NCBI RefSeq assembly: GCF_900220965.1
Contig: NZ_OBQC01000014.1
Location: forward strand, 1-64,000
Source of the DNA: Ureibacillus acetophenoni
GTDB lineage: Bacteria > Bacillota > Bacilli > Bacillales_A > Planococcaceae
Reading direction: 5' to 3'
DNA: 64,000 nucleotides
This document shows, one piece after another, positions 35,002 to 43,252 of the stretch. The translations under genes were made by a program, and so were the position numbers. The number at the start of each line of letters is the position of its first letter. The stretch's first letter is position 1. Below the pieces are notes generated by a model that saw only the letters and a program-made list of their open reading frames with translations, was not told the DNA's origin and did no database searches.

Positions 35002-35343
35002 ATGGAACCCGAATTAAAAAATGAATCCTTATTAGACGAAAGTTGTTGCTCTAGTTTGAATATTAGAAAAAGTCACCATTCAGAAAAGTCAAAGAAAAAT
35101 CTTGTTTCCAGGCTTAATCGGATAGAAGGGCAAGTTCGAGGAATAAAGGGTTTAATTGAAAGAGATACTTATTGTGATGATGTTATCACACAAATATCTG
35201 CTACTCAGGCAGCGTTAAATAGTGTAGCAAAACTCCTTCTGGAAGCACATATGAAAGAGTGTGTTGTAGATCGTATACAAGAAGGGGATTTAGAAGTTTT
35301 AGATGAAGTACTTGTCACAATTCAAAAATTAATGAAAAAATAA
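35002..35343 (+). CDS. csoR: Copper-sensing repressor CsoR
   Basis: A 113-residue helical repressor. The copper site Cys-His-Cys is intact: C58 (DTYCDDV), H83 and C87 (EAHMKEC). The DNA-binding face has SRLNRIEGQVRGIKGL. The N-terminal extension contains an unusual CC pair and HH (ESCCSSLN, KSHHSE), longer than in typical CsoR. It likely releases ATACC-N7-GGTAT operators at copA, copB, the cupredoxin gene and itself when Cu(I) binds. copZ follows 15 bases later. Confidence 0.9.
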   Translation: MEPELKNESLLDESCCSSLNIRKSHHSEKSKKNLVSRLNRIEGQVRGIKGLIERDTYCDDVITQISATQAALNSVAKLLLEAHMKECVVDRIQEGDLEVLDEVLVTIQKLMKK

Positions 35344-35358
35344 AAGGAGAGAATTAAT

Positions 35359-35565
35359 ATGGGAAATGTAACATTAAACGTAAACGGAATGTCATGTGGT
35401 CATTGTGTTAAATCGATTGAAGGTAGTGTTGGATCGTTGGATGGTGTTGAACAAGTAAAAGTTGATTTAAGTTCTGGAAAGGTAAACGTTGAATTCAATG
35501 ATGAGAAAGTGACACTTGAAAAAATTAAAGAGACAATTGATGATCAAGGATACGATGTTAAGTAA
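35359..35565 (+). CDS. copZ: Copper chaperone CopZ
   Basis: A 68-residue ferredoxin-like HMA domain with the Cu(I) site MSCGHC (C13, C16) and the closing DDQGYDVK. It carries Cu(I) to the HMA domains of CopA. It is in one operon with csoR; copA begins 85 bases later with its own operator. Confidence 0.92.
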   Translation: MGNVTLNVNGMSCGHCVKSIEGSVGSLDGVEQVKVDLSSGKVNVEFNDEKVTLEKIKETIDDQGYDVK

Positions 35566-35612
35566 CAAGATGTAGAGTGCTTACAATAGCACTCTATTTC
35601 TTTCAAAAATTC

Positions 35613-35629
35613 ATACCCCATAGTGGTAT
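35613..35629. promoter_or_regulatory. CsoR-type operator before copA
   Basis: ATACCCCATAGTGGTAT fits ATACC-N7-GGTAT, 22 bases before the copA start. Confidence 0.7.
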
Positions 35630-35650
35630 ATTTAATGAGGTGAAAGCAAC

Positions 35651-38068
35651 ATGAGTAGTGAGTTAAAAGAAACAAGTTTACAAATAACAGGTATGACTTG
35701 TGCAGCTTGTGCAACAAGAATTGAAAAGGGTCTAAATAAACTAGACGGTGTAGAAGAAGCGAATGTTAACCTAGCTCTTGAAAAATCCATCATCAAATAT
35801 AATCCTGAAAAGATTAGTGAACAAGACTTTGAAAAGAAAATTCAAGATCTTGGCTACGGTGTCGCAAAAGAGAAAAAAGAATTCTCGATTACAGGAATGA
35901 CTTGTGCAGCCTGTGCCAACAGAATAGAAAAAGGATTAAGTAAAATTGAAGGTGTATCAATGGCAACCGTCAACCTTGCTCTTGAAAATGCAACGATTGA
36001 ATTTAATCCAACCGAAGTTTCAGTATCAGATATTATTCAAAGAGTTGAGAAATTAGGTTATGGGGCGCATATAAAAGAGAATGAAAAGGACACAGCAGAT
36101 TTCCGAGAACAAGCAATTAAAAAACAAAAAACAAAGTTCATCATTGCTGCAATTCTTTCATTACCACTGTTATGGTCGATGATTGGTCACTTTTCGTTTA
36201 CATCATTTATCTATATGCCAGAAATTCTAATGAACCCTTGGGTTCAAATGGTTTTAGCAACACCTGTTCAATTTTATGTAGGATGGCAGTTCTATGTAAG
36301 TGCATTTAAAGCATTAAAAAATAAAAGTGCAAACATGGATGTTCTTGTTGCAATGGGAACATCTGCCGCTTATTTTTATAGTGTTTATCAAGCAATCATT
36401 ACAATTGGTGAGCCTCATCATGCACAACTCTATTTTGAAACAAGTGCTGTATTAATTACGTTAATTGTATTAGGGAAATTGTTTGAGGCTAAAGCAAAAG
36501 GTCGTTCTTCTGAAGCAATTAAAAAGTTAATGGGATTACAAGCGAAAACCGCTTTAGTCGTTCGTAATGGGGTAGAACAAGAAATCCCACTAGAAGAAGT
36601 TGTCATTGGTGATACAATTTTAGTAAAACCAGGAGAAAAGATACCTGTTGATGGTGAAGTCATAGAGGGTTACACAGCGGTAGATGAATCTATGTTAACA
36701 GGTGAGAGTATTCCGGTTGATAAAACAATCGGTTCCATTTTATTTGGATCAACAATTAATAAAAATGGTTTTATTAAAATGAGAGCGACAAAAGTTGGGC
36801 GAGACACAGCGTTAGCTCAAATTATTAAAGTTGTAGAAGATGCACAAGGTTCCAAAGCGCCGATACAAAGAATGGCGGATAAAATCTCAGGAGTTTTTGT
36901 ACCTATTGTTATCGTCATTGCAATTATTACCTTTATCATTTGGTTTACACTTGTAGCACCAGGTGAATTTAGATCTGCTTTAGAAGCAATGATTGCAGTT
37001 CTAGTTATTGCATGTCCATGTGCGCTTGGGTTAGCAACTCCAACATCTATTATGGCAGGTTCCGGTAGAGCAGCTGAATTTGGTATTTTATTTAAAGGTG
37101 GAGAACATCTTGAACAAACACACCATATTGATACAGTCGTTGTAGACAAAACAGGTACAGTAACATATGGTAAGCCTGTATTAACAGATGTCATCGTAGA
37201 AGATGGGGTAAATGAAGAAGAATTCCTATCCCTAATAGGAGCAAGTGAAAAACAATCCGAACATCCACTTGCCGAAGCGATAGTTCAAGGGATTGAAGAC
37301 CGTAGTATTGAACTCCCAAATGTCGGAAAATTCGAAGCGATTCCAGGTTACGGTGTCAAAGCGGTTGTCAATGGTAAAGAGATATTAGTTGGAACTCGAA
37401 AACTAATGAGTAATAATGGAATCACAATTTCAACAATATTAAGCAAGATGGAAGAGCTAGAAGCTAACGGTAAAACAGCGATGTTAGCAAGTATTGATGG
37501 TCAATATGCAGGTTTAGTAGCTGTTGCTGATACAATTAAAGAGACATCTAAAAAAGCCATCAAGCGTCTAAAAGATATGAATATTGAAGTAATTATGATG
37601 ACAGGAGACAATAAACGAACTGCCAATGCTATTGGAGTGGAAGTTGGAGTTAATCATGTCATTGCAGAGGTATTGCCGGAAGGGAAGGCTGAAGAAGTGA
37701 AAAAACTTCAAGCTTCTGGGAAAAAGGTTGCAATGGTTGGTGACGGTATTAATGACGCACCTGCGCTAGCAGTAGCTAATATTGGTATGGCCATTGGTAC
37801 AGGAACAGATGTTGCAATGGAAGCAGCTGATATTACATTAATTCGTGGAGATTTAAATAGTATTGCTGATGCAATCATCATGAGTCACAAAACTATGCGT
37901 AATATTAAACAAAACTTATTCTGGGCATTTGCTTATAATACACTCGGCATTCCAATTGCGGCGATAGGTTTGCTTGCTCCATGGGTTGCGGGTGCTGCAA
38001 TGGCATTTAGCTCTGTATCAGTAGTTTTAAATGCACTAAGATTGCAAAGAGTGAAGTTAGTAAAATAA
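35651..38068 (+). CDS. copA: Cu(I)-exporting P-type ATPase CopA
   Basis: An 805-residue P1B-1 ATPase. Two N-terminal HMA domains each with GMTCAAC (about residues 14 and 83), eight membrane helices, the translocation motif CPC ([13 protein letters not shown]), TGES, DKTGT, the SEHPLAE motif of the nucleotide domain, and GDGINDAP. It pumps Cu(I) out of the cytosol and is the main copper-tolerance gene here. The relic at 10291 derives from a relative of this gene. Confidence 0.95.
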   Translation: MSSELKETSLQITGMTCAACATRIEKGLNKLDGVEEANVNLALEKSIIKYNPEKISEQDFEKKIQDLGYGVAKEKKEFSITGMTCAACANRIEKGLSKIEGVSMATVNLALENATIEFNPTEVSVSDIIQRVEKLGYGAHIKENEKDTADFREQAIKKQKTKFIIAAILSLPLLWSMIGHFSFTSFIYMPEILMNPWVQMVLATPVQFYVGWQFYVSAFKALKNKSANMDVLVAMGTSAAYFYSVYQAIITIGEPHHAQLYFETSAVLITLIVLGKLFEAKAKGRSSEAIKKLMGLQAKTALVVRNGVEQEIPLEEVVIGDTILVKPGEKIPVDGEVIEGYTAVDESMLTGESIPVDKTIGSILFGSTINKNGFIKMRATKVGRDTALAQIIKVVEDAQGSKAPIQRMADKISGVFVPIVIVIAIITFIIWFTLVAPGEFRSALEAMIAVLVIACPCALGLATPTSIMAGSGRAAEFGILFKGGEHLEQTHHIDTVVVDKTGTVTYGKPVLTDVIVEDGVNEEEFLSLIGASEKQSEHPLAEAIVQGIEDRSIELPNVGKFEAIPGYGVKAVVNGKEILVGTRKLMSNNGITISTILSKMEELEANGKTAMLASIDGQYAGLVAVADTIKETSKKAIKRLKDMNIEVIMMTGDNKRTANAIGVEVGVNHVIAEVLPEGKAEEVKKLQASGKKVAMVGDGINDAPALAVANIGMAIGTGTDVAMEAADITLIRGDLNSIADAIIMSHKTMRNIKQNLFWAFAYNTLGIPIAAIGLLAPWVAGAAMAFSSVSVVLNALRLQRVKLVK

Positions 38069-38070
38069 TA

Positions 38071-38100
38071 AAAAAAGACCTACTTGGTAGGTCTTTTTTT
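38071..38100 (+). terminator. Terminator after copA
   Basis: AAAAAAGACCTAC and GTAGGTCTTTTTT form a 13-bp stem with a TTG-type loop. Confidence 0.85.
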
Positions 38101-38196
38101 TATTTATGTATATGTAGAATTCCTTTTATCAATACTATAAAAAGTTCAATATTGCATAATCTACGCGAAATTATGAAAAAATTGGAGGAATAAAGA

Positions 38197-38814
38197 ATGG
38201 CAAATAAGTTTACTCTTGGTATTATTTCATTCGCTGCAGCTTTAACACTTGCAGCATGTGGTGGAGAGAACGCTGATGATACAACACAAAATTCAACGAC
38301 TCAAGAAGAGTCAAATGCAGCGCCTGAAAATAACATGAATGGTGAAAATAGCGAAGCAATGCAAGGTATGGACCATTCTAACATGAATCACTCTGGTTCA
38401 GGTGAAGTACCAGAAGGTTTAAAAGATGCTACAAACCCAACTTTTCCTGTTGGCAGTAAAGCAATTATTCAATCAGATCATATGCCTGGTATGAAAGGTG
38501 CCGAAGCAACGATTGTAGGTGCTTATGATACAACAGTATATACTGTCTCTTTTACTCCAACTACTGGTGGTAATCCGGTAACAAATCATAAGTGGGTTAT
38601 TCATGAGGAATTAGAAGGTGTTGGTGAAGGAGTCTTACAGCCAGGAACCAAAGCAACAATTAATGCTGATCATATGAAGGGTATGAAGGGCGCTACTGCC
38701 ACAATAGATTCAGCTGAAGAAACGACTGTTTATATGGTTGACTTTACTTCTACAACAGGTGAACAAGTAACAAACCATAAATGGGTAACAGAAAATGAAT
38801 TATCAGCTCAATAA
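38197..38814 (+). CDS. DUF1541 lipoprotein (YdhK-like)
   Basis: A 205-residue lipoprotein: lipobox LAAC, a Met/His-rich linker (MQGMDHSNMNHSGS) and two tandem DUF1541 domains (about 80-140 and 145-205), each with SDHMPGMKGAEATI-like and VTNHKWV motifs. The Met and His clusters are probable copper-binding sites on the outer surface. ATG follows TTGGAGG. It is commonly found beside copA; a decayed copy lies at 33905. Confidence 0.85.
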   Translation: MANKFTLGIISFAAALTLAACGGENADDTTQNSTTQEESNAAPENNMNGENSEAMQGMDHSNMNHSGSGEVPEGLKDATNPTFPVGSKAIIQSDHMPGMKGAEATIVGAYDTTVYTVSFTPTTGGNPVTNHKWVIHEELEGVGEGVLQPGTKATINADHMKGMKGATATIDSAEETTVYMVDFTSTTGEQVTNHKWVTENELSAQ

Positions 38815-38919
38815 ACTAATAGTATTCGGATTTTCGTGTTAAAAGCAAGCTAACTGATTGGTGTTCATCAATTATAAGTTAGACAAACTGTGCAAGAAAC
38901 CCAATGCAGAGATTTAAAA

Positions 38920-38953
38920 GCTCCTACTTTATGGTAGGAGCATTTTAAATTTT
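38920..38953 (+). terminator. Terminator after the DUF1541 gene
   Basis: GCTCCTAC (38920-38927) pairs with GTAGGAGC (38934-38941), followed by ATTTTAAATTTTT. Confidence 0.75.
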
Positions 38954-39002
38954 TTGTTTGATTATTATGTTAAAGCTAGTGAGAATTCTTAAATTAATAA
39001 CA

Positions 39003-39161
39003 TTATTTATAAGTTATAAATGTGGAACCTCTCCCTAATTCACTTTCCACTTGAATATCGGTTTGATGAAGATCTAAAATGTGCTTGACAATAGACAGGC
39101 CGATTCCTGTATCTGTTTTAGTGGACCTTGTTCAATCCGCTTTATAAAATCGTTCCCACAT
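39003..39161 (-). pseudogene. Relic of a histidine kinase C-terminus
   Basis: On the minus strand the frame reads MWERFYKAD, a TGA (39132-39134), [20 protein letters not shown], then [18 protein letters not shown] and a stop. This is the ATP-binding G2-box end of a sensor kinase. It is unlike the intact kinase at 13044 in detail. The rest is missing. Confidence 0.75.
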
Positions 39162-39170
39162 AGTATATTT

Positions 39171-39206
39171 TATATCCATAAATTATCCATATTTGTTTGT
39201 TAAATT
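39171..39206 (+). promoter_or_regulatory. Phased 11-mer promoter box F (C39 lipoprotein)
   Basis: TATATCCATAA (39171-39181) and ATTATCCATAT (39182-39192), then eight bases, then TAAATT (39201-39206), 34 bases before the start codon. The repeated unit ATCCATA is the clearest direct repeat of all boxes. Confidence 0.6.
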
Positions 39207-39239
39207 AGTAAGAGAAATATATGGAAAAGTGGAAATGAA

Positions 39240-40205
39240 ATGAAAAATAGTAGAATTATTATCGCCTTAGTAGTTATAACTTTACTAGCTGCTTGTTCAA
39301 ACAAAGTAGAACGAAATAACTATGATTCAAATAAACTAACTGTATTGATTGTTGAATACTCAAGTGGAGCACCTCTGAATAAATTATACGTAACATTACT
39401 TGATAATGAGGGGAGTATTCTGGATTCAAATGTGAGTACAGGTGAGGGGAAAGTTATCTTTCATAACTTAGAAGAAAATGAAGAGTATTCATTACAAATT
39501 GGATTATTTGAAAATTTTAAAACTGGAATGTATATTACTGAGAAAGAATTTACATATAGTCAAACTAAGCAAAATCTGATTGTACAAACAAATGCTCTAA
39601 ATAGCGAACAAGCACTAGCCGTACCATCTCTACTACAACATCCTGAATTACCAAATGGTTGCGAAATAACAACTCTTACAGCAGTACTCAATTATTATGG
39701 AGCAGCCACAGACAAAATGGAAATGACTGATCAATATTTACCTAAACAGCCATTTAAATATAACGGAAGTAAAAAATATGGTCCTGATCCAAATATAGCG
39801 TATGGAGGGTACCCGGGTAGCTTAGAAACAGGTACCTATGTTTTTGCTGAGCCAATTGTCAATGCGGCAAATAATTTTATAAGAGATAGAAAACTTAAAT
39901 TACAAGCGCAAAATATTAGTGGTAGTACATTAGAAGAGATTACAAATTATGTGGATATGGGAATACCTGTAATTGCATGGGTCACATTAGACCTTTCGAA
40001 GCCGAAAATTCGTGGAGGGTGGTACATTGAAGAAACGGGAGAATATCATCAAATGTTTACAAATCTGCATACAATGGTAATAATCGGTATAAAAAATGAT
40101 GAAGTTGAAGTAATGGATCCCCTTAAAGGGTACGTAACTTTAGATAAAACCGAATTTTTCAAAAGTTATGTGTCTTTAGGGGAGCAAGCTATCGTAGTAT
40201 ATTAA
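39240..40205 (+). CDS. C39-like peptidase lipoprotein
   Basis: A 321-residue lipoprotein: lipobox LLAAC, a beta-sandwich-like N-terminal domain (about 35-120), then a C39_2-type papain-fold domain. Catalytic residues are probably Cys in LPNGCEITTL, His in NLHTMVIIG and Asp in VMDPLKGYV. Such secreted YvpB-like proteins are thought to be peptidases, but targets are unknown. It carries box F and so may belong to the same regulon as the kinase operon. Confidence 0.8.
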   Translation: MKNSRIIIALVVITLLAACSNKVERNNYDSNKLTVLIVEYSSGAPLNKLYVTLLDNEGSILDSNVSTGEGKVIFHNLEENEEYSLQIGLFENFKTGMYITEKEFTYSQTKQNLIVQTNALNSEQALAVPSLLQHPELPNGCEITTLTAVLNYYGAATDKMEMTDQYLPKQPFKYNGSKKYGPDPNIAYGGYPGSLETGTYVFAEPIVNAANNFIRDRKLKLQAQNISGSTLEEITNYVDMGIPVIAWVTLDLSKPKIRGGWYIEETGEYHQMFTNLHTMVIIGIKNDEVEVMDPLKGYVTLDKTEFFKSYVSLGEQAIVVY

Positions 40206-40296
40206 AAATTAGTTAACATTACAAATTGTTTTGTTCGATTTTATATCAAGAGGGAAGAACATCCGTCTACCGTTATCATATATCGATGTAAAAAAT

Positions 40297-40325
40297 GGTC
40301 AACCAGAAATGTTTTCTGGCTGACC
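40297..40325. terminator. Hairpin between convergent genes
   Basis: GGTCAACCAGAAA pairs with TTTCTGGCTGACC with one mismatch, followed by TTATAAT. It lies between the convergent C39-like and SpoIIP-like genes. No gene is seen from 40326 to 40415. Confidence 0.6.
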
Positions 40326-40415
40326 TTATAATACGACCGGGCGAGATTACGGAAGAACTCAGCAAAAAACGATCAAGTTTTTTTTTCATATTTAAATAAA
40401 TTAACTAGTCTCAGC

Positions 40416-41279
40416 CTAATTATTTTTAGAAGACGATTCATCTTGTAAAACTATTGAAATTGCTTGTGCGAGAACAGAAATTGTACGATTAATCTCTTCT
40501 TCTGAATTTTCAATACCTCCAAGTTCTATTAAAACCATATTTTTAGCTAAATCTTGATTATAAATACCATCAACATGCTCACCTTTTTTCCCTATTACAC
40601 CACGTGATATTCCTGGAACCAACTCATTCAATTTATCAGAGATTTGTTGGGAATATGATTGATTTATTGAGTAGTTTGGATTATCTTCCCCTACAACAAA
40701 ATAGATTTTTCCGAAGGTCTGATTCTTGTAAGTAAGCGTAGATATATCTCTAGAAGCAGAATCTCTATGAAGGTCAACGATTAGGTCGTAGGTATTATTT
40801 TGGATTTCGTTTGAAAGATAAGGTCGTACAACATCATAAGCTTCAGAAAAAGTACGATTTGTATTGTATAGTTCATCCATTGTATCAACCTCAAGAAATT
40901 TTGTGTTTAAGGAGTTTACATTGAAATGCATTTTAATAATTTCTTCAAATTCAGTAATATTTGATTTTGAGTCATAAACAGCTGTTTTACCACTTTTATT
41001 TTTCACTATGGGAATAAAAGCTTCATGGGAATGCGTAAAAAGCATCAAAACATTCTTTGATAATGCCGGTTCTAAACTATCAAGAGGTACATCAGTGGTT
41101 GTAGGAGCATACACAAGTTTTTTAGGTGTTTCAAGCTCTTCAACTGTTATATCCTGAGATGGTGTTTCAAGCCCTTCAACTGTTATATCCTGAGATGGGT
41201 TAAAAGAACTTGCAATTATTGGTGATACAAATAATAGTAAAATGAATCCAAAAAATATGACGAGTTTGTATTGCATCAT
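40416..41279 (-). CDS. SpoIIP-like peptidoglycan hydrolase
   Basis: A 287-residue exported protein: N-terminal anchor/signal (about 4-24), a tandem 12-residue repeat (SQDITVEGLETP / SQDITVEELETP), then a SpoIIP domain with zinc ligands likely in FTHSHEAF, LIVDLHRDS and the Glu of VLIELGG. SpoIIP is an amidase and endopeptidase used in engulfment. This copy is shorter than classic SpoIIP and lies in a copper island rather than the gpr-spoIIP locus, so it is probably a paralogue used by vegetative cells. ATG ATG follows GAGGTG. A minus-strand phased repeat (box H) lies upstream. Confidence 0.8.
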   Translation of the reverse strand: MMQYKLVIFFGFILLLFVSPIIASSFNPSQDITVEGLETPSQDITVEELETPKKLVYAPTTTDVPLDSLEPALSKNVLMLFTHSHEAFIPIVKNKSGKTAVYDSKSNITEFEEIIKMHFNVNSLNTKFLEVDTMDELYNTNRTFSEAYDVVRPYLSNEIQNNTYDLIVDLHRDSASRDISTLTYKNQTFGKIYFVVGEDNPNYSINQSYSQQISDKLNELVPGISRGVIGKKGEHVDGIYNQDLAKNMVLIELGGIENSEEEINRTISVLAQAISIVLQDESSSKNN

Positions 41280-41412
41280 TTATTCACCTCAAAAAATTAT
41301 ATGTTTGAGGGTTTCTAATTATTTATTATAGGTTTATAAAATTTGAGATTAATAATTTGTAATATTTATTGTTAGTAAAATATAATTCTGTACCTACTAT
41401 ATCTTAAACTAC

Positions 41413-41434
41413 ATTATGAATTTTTTATGAACTT
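41413..41434 (-). promoter_or_regulatory. Possible phased box H before the SpoIIP-like gene
   Basis: On the minus strand AAGTTCATAAA and AAATTCATAAT are direct 11-mers sharing TTCATAA. The first part of the box consensus is weaker and TATAGT lies 11 rather than eight bases after it. Confidence 0.35.
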
Positions 41435-41472
41435 CATTAAATCTCCTTTATCATACTTTGATATGTGCATAA

Positions 41473-41494
41473 TTTCTCCATAATTATTTGTTAC
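41473..41494 (+). promoter_or_regulatory. Possible phased box D before the multicopper oxidase
   Basis: TTTCTCCATAA (41473-41483) matches box C exactly in its first 11-mer. TGTGCATAATT directly upstream is in 11-base phase, while the second 11-mer (TTATTTGTTAC) is divergent. The -10 is poor. Confidence 0.45.
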
Positions 41495-41528
41495 ATTATT
41501 TTTGTAAACAAATTAAGGAGGAATCAGC

Positions 41529-43052
41529 ATGAAATCCAAGTTATGGATAACTGCATTAATAACCAGTGCTGTAATTGCAACTGGTTGTAGTGCAAATAAT
41601 ACAAATTCAGAATCAGAAGAAATGGATCATTCCAACATGTCTGAAGAGGAAATGAAGAATATGGAGGGGATGGATCATTCCAACATGGATATGGAAGGGA
41701 TGGATATGGAAAACGGCCATGCAAGTCATACAAATCCATTAGAACTAAATAATTCGACAGGTGAAAACGAACTAGCCCTTCCACCATTAGTAGAAGCTAA
41801 TGATGGAGTTGTTGATATTACTGCTCAACAAGGTAAAACTGAAATTTTTGAGGGTGTCCAAACTGACACATATGGATATAATGGTTCATTCTTAGGTCCA
41901 GTTATTCGTGTAAGTGAGGGTGAAACTGTAACATTTAGAACGAAAAATGATTTGCTAGAACCGACAACATTCCATTGGCATGGAGTTGATATACCGGGTG
42001 AAGGGGATGGAGGACCACATCAACTTCTACAACCAGGTGCTTCAGAAGATGTAAAATTCACTGTAAGTCAAGGAGCCTCAACACTTTGGTTCCATCCACA
42101 TCCAGAAGGTGCTACAGCAGAACAAGTATACAAAGGATTAGCAGGATTGATTTATGTGGAAGATGAAAACTCTAAAAACCTAGGATTACCTGATGAATAT
42201 GGAGTAAACGATTTCCCACTAGTTTTCCAAGACAGACAATTTAATGAGAATAAACAATTTGATTACCAAGCAGTGCGTAATGAAGATGGAACAATAGGCG
42301 ATACAATGTTAGTAAATGGAACTCTTAATCCTAAACTGACAGTAGGAAAAGAGAAAGTACGCTTACGATTATTGAATGGTTCTAATGCTCGTAATTATAC
42401 ATTTAAATTAAACACAGGAGATTCATTCCAACAAATTGCAACAGATGGTGGATTCTTAAATGAACCAACTGAAATGTCAGAAATCATATTAACACCTGGA
42501 GAACGTGCTGAAATTATTGTTGATTTTTCTAAATATGATGCATCAAGCGACGTAGCCTTAGTTAATGAAGCTGATTCTATCTTATTGCCATTTAAGATTG
42601 ATGAACAAAAAACAAATACAGTAGAAATTTCAGAAACATTAAATGACTACGTAGTAACTGAAGAAGAAAAAAATCTACCTGTTACGAAAAAACTTGAACT
42701 ATTTGGTATGGGTGAAATGGTCTATATCAATGACAAGCAATTTGATATAAATCGAATCGATTTTACTCAAAAACAAGGTGAAACAGAAATTTGGGAGATT
42801 TATAATAAACCAGATATGATGGGCGGTATGGCACACCCATTCCATATTCATGGGACACAATTTAAAATCGTTTCAATTGATGGCAAGGAACCACCTGCGG
42901 AACTGCAAGGCTGGAAAGACACAGTTGCAATTGAACCAGACCAAACAGTGAAGCTAGCTGTGAAATTCAATAATAAAGGGATCTACATGTTCCACTGTCA
43001 TGTTCTTGAACATGAAGAAAACGGAATGATGGGACAAGTTGAAGTTTTATAA
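41529..43052 (+). CDS. Multicopper oxidase lipoprotein
   Basis: A 507-residue secreted oxidase anchored by a lipobox Cys (IATGC). A Met/His-rich linker (MDHSNMSEEEM, GMDHSNMDMEGMDME) precedes three cupredoxin domains. Copper ligands are complete: HWHG (about 149), WFHPHPEG (about 187), HPFHIHG (about 436) and HCHVLEHEENGMM (about 488). It probably oxidises Cu(I) to less toxic Cu(II) at the cell surface, as CueO does. It is divergent from the SpoIIP-like gene. ATG follows AAGGAGG. Confidence 0.92.
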   Translation: MKSKLWITALITSAVIATGCSANNTNSESEEMDHSNMSEEEMKNMEGMDHSNMDMEGMDMENGHASHTNPLELNNSTGENELALPPLVEANDGVVDITAQQGKTEIFEGVQTDTYGYNGSFLGPVIRVSEGETVTFRTKNDLLEPTTFHWHGVDIPGEGDGGPHQLLQPGASEDVKFTVSQGASTLWFHPHPEGATAEQVYKGLAGLIYVEDENSKNLGLPDEYGVNDFPLVFQDRQFNENKQFDYQAVRNEDGTIGDTMLVNGTLNPKLTVGKEKVRLRLLNGSNARNYTFKLNTGDSFQQIATDGGFLNEPTEMSEIILTPGERAEIIVDFSKYDASSDVALVNEADSILLPFKIDEQKTNTVEISETLNDYVVTEEEKNLPVTKKLELFGMGEMVYINDKQFDINRIDFTQKQGETEIWEIYNKPDMMGGMAHPFHIHGTQFKIVSIDGKEPPAELQGWKDTVAIEPDQTVKLAVKFNNKGIYMFHCHVLEHEENGMMGQVEVL

Positions 43053-43072
43053 CTTTATCCACTGTTATATAA

Positions 43073-43112
43073 AAAAACCAAATTGGGTTTTTTAAGTCCA
43101 ATTTGGTTTTTA
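43073..43112 (+). terminator. Terminator after the multicopper oxidase gene
   Basis: AAAAACCAAATTGG pairs with CCAATTTGGTTTTT, a 14-bp stem with T-run. Confidence 0.8.
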
Positions 43113-43151
43113 TATTATATTAGTGTTTTATAAGGAAGTATTAAATAGGTA

Positions 43152-43241
43152 ACATTGATTGGTAAAATCAATAATATTATTACCGGAGAATTAGGTGAAG
43201 CTGATATCGTTTTATACATGGGGTTGATTATTCCGGAATAG
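43152..43241 (+). pseudogene. 3' end of a truncated resA
   Basis: The frame reads TLIGKINNIITGELGEADIV then LYMGLIIPE and a TAG, matching the C-terminal end of ResA/TlpA proteins (compare GKIEKIITGEMSDTAIRNYM at 12442-12975). It ends 11 bases before resB, where resA normally sits in resABC. The N-terminal part with the WCxPC site is missing, so the copper island junction probably cut through resA. Confidence 0.75.
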
Positions 43242-43252
43242 GAGTGCAAATT

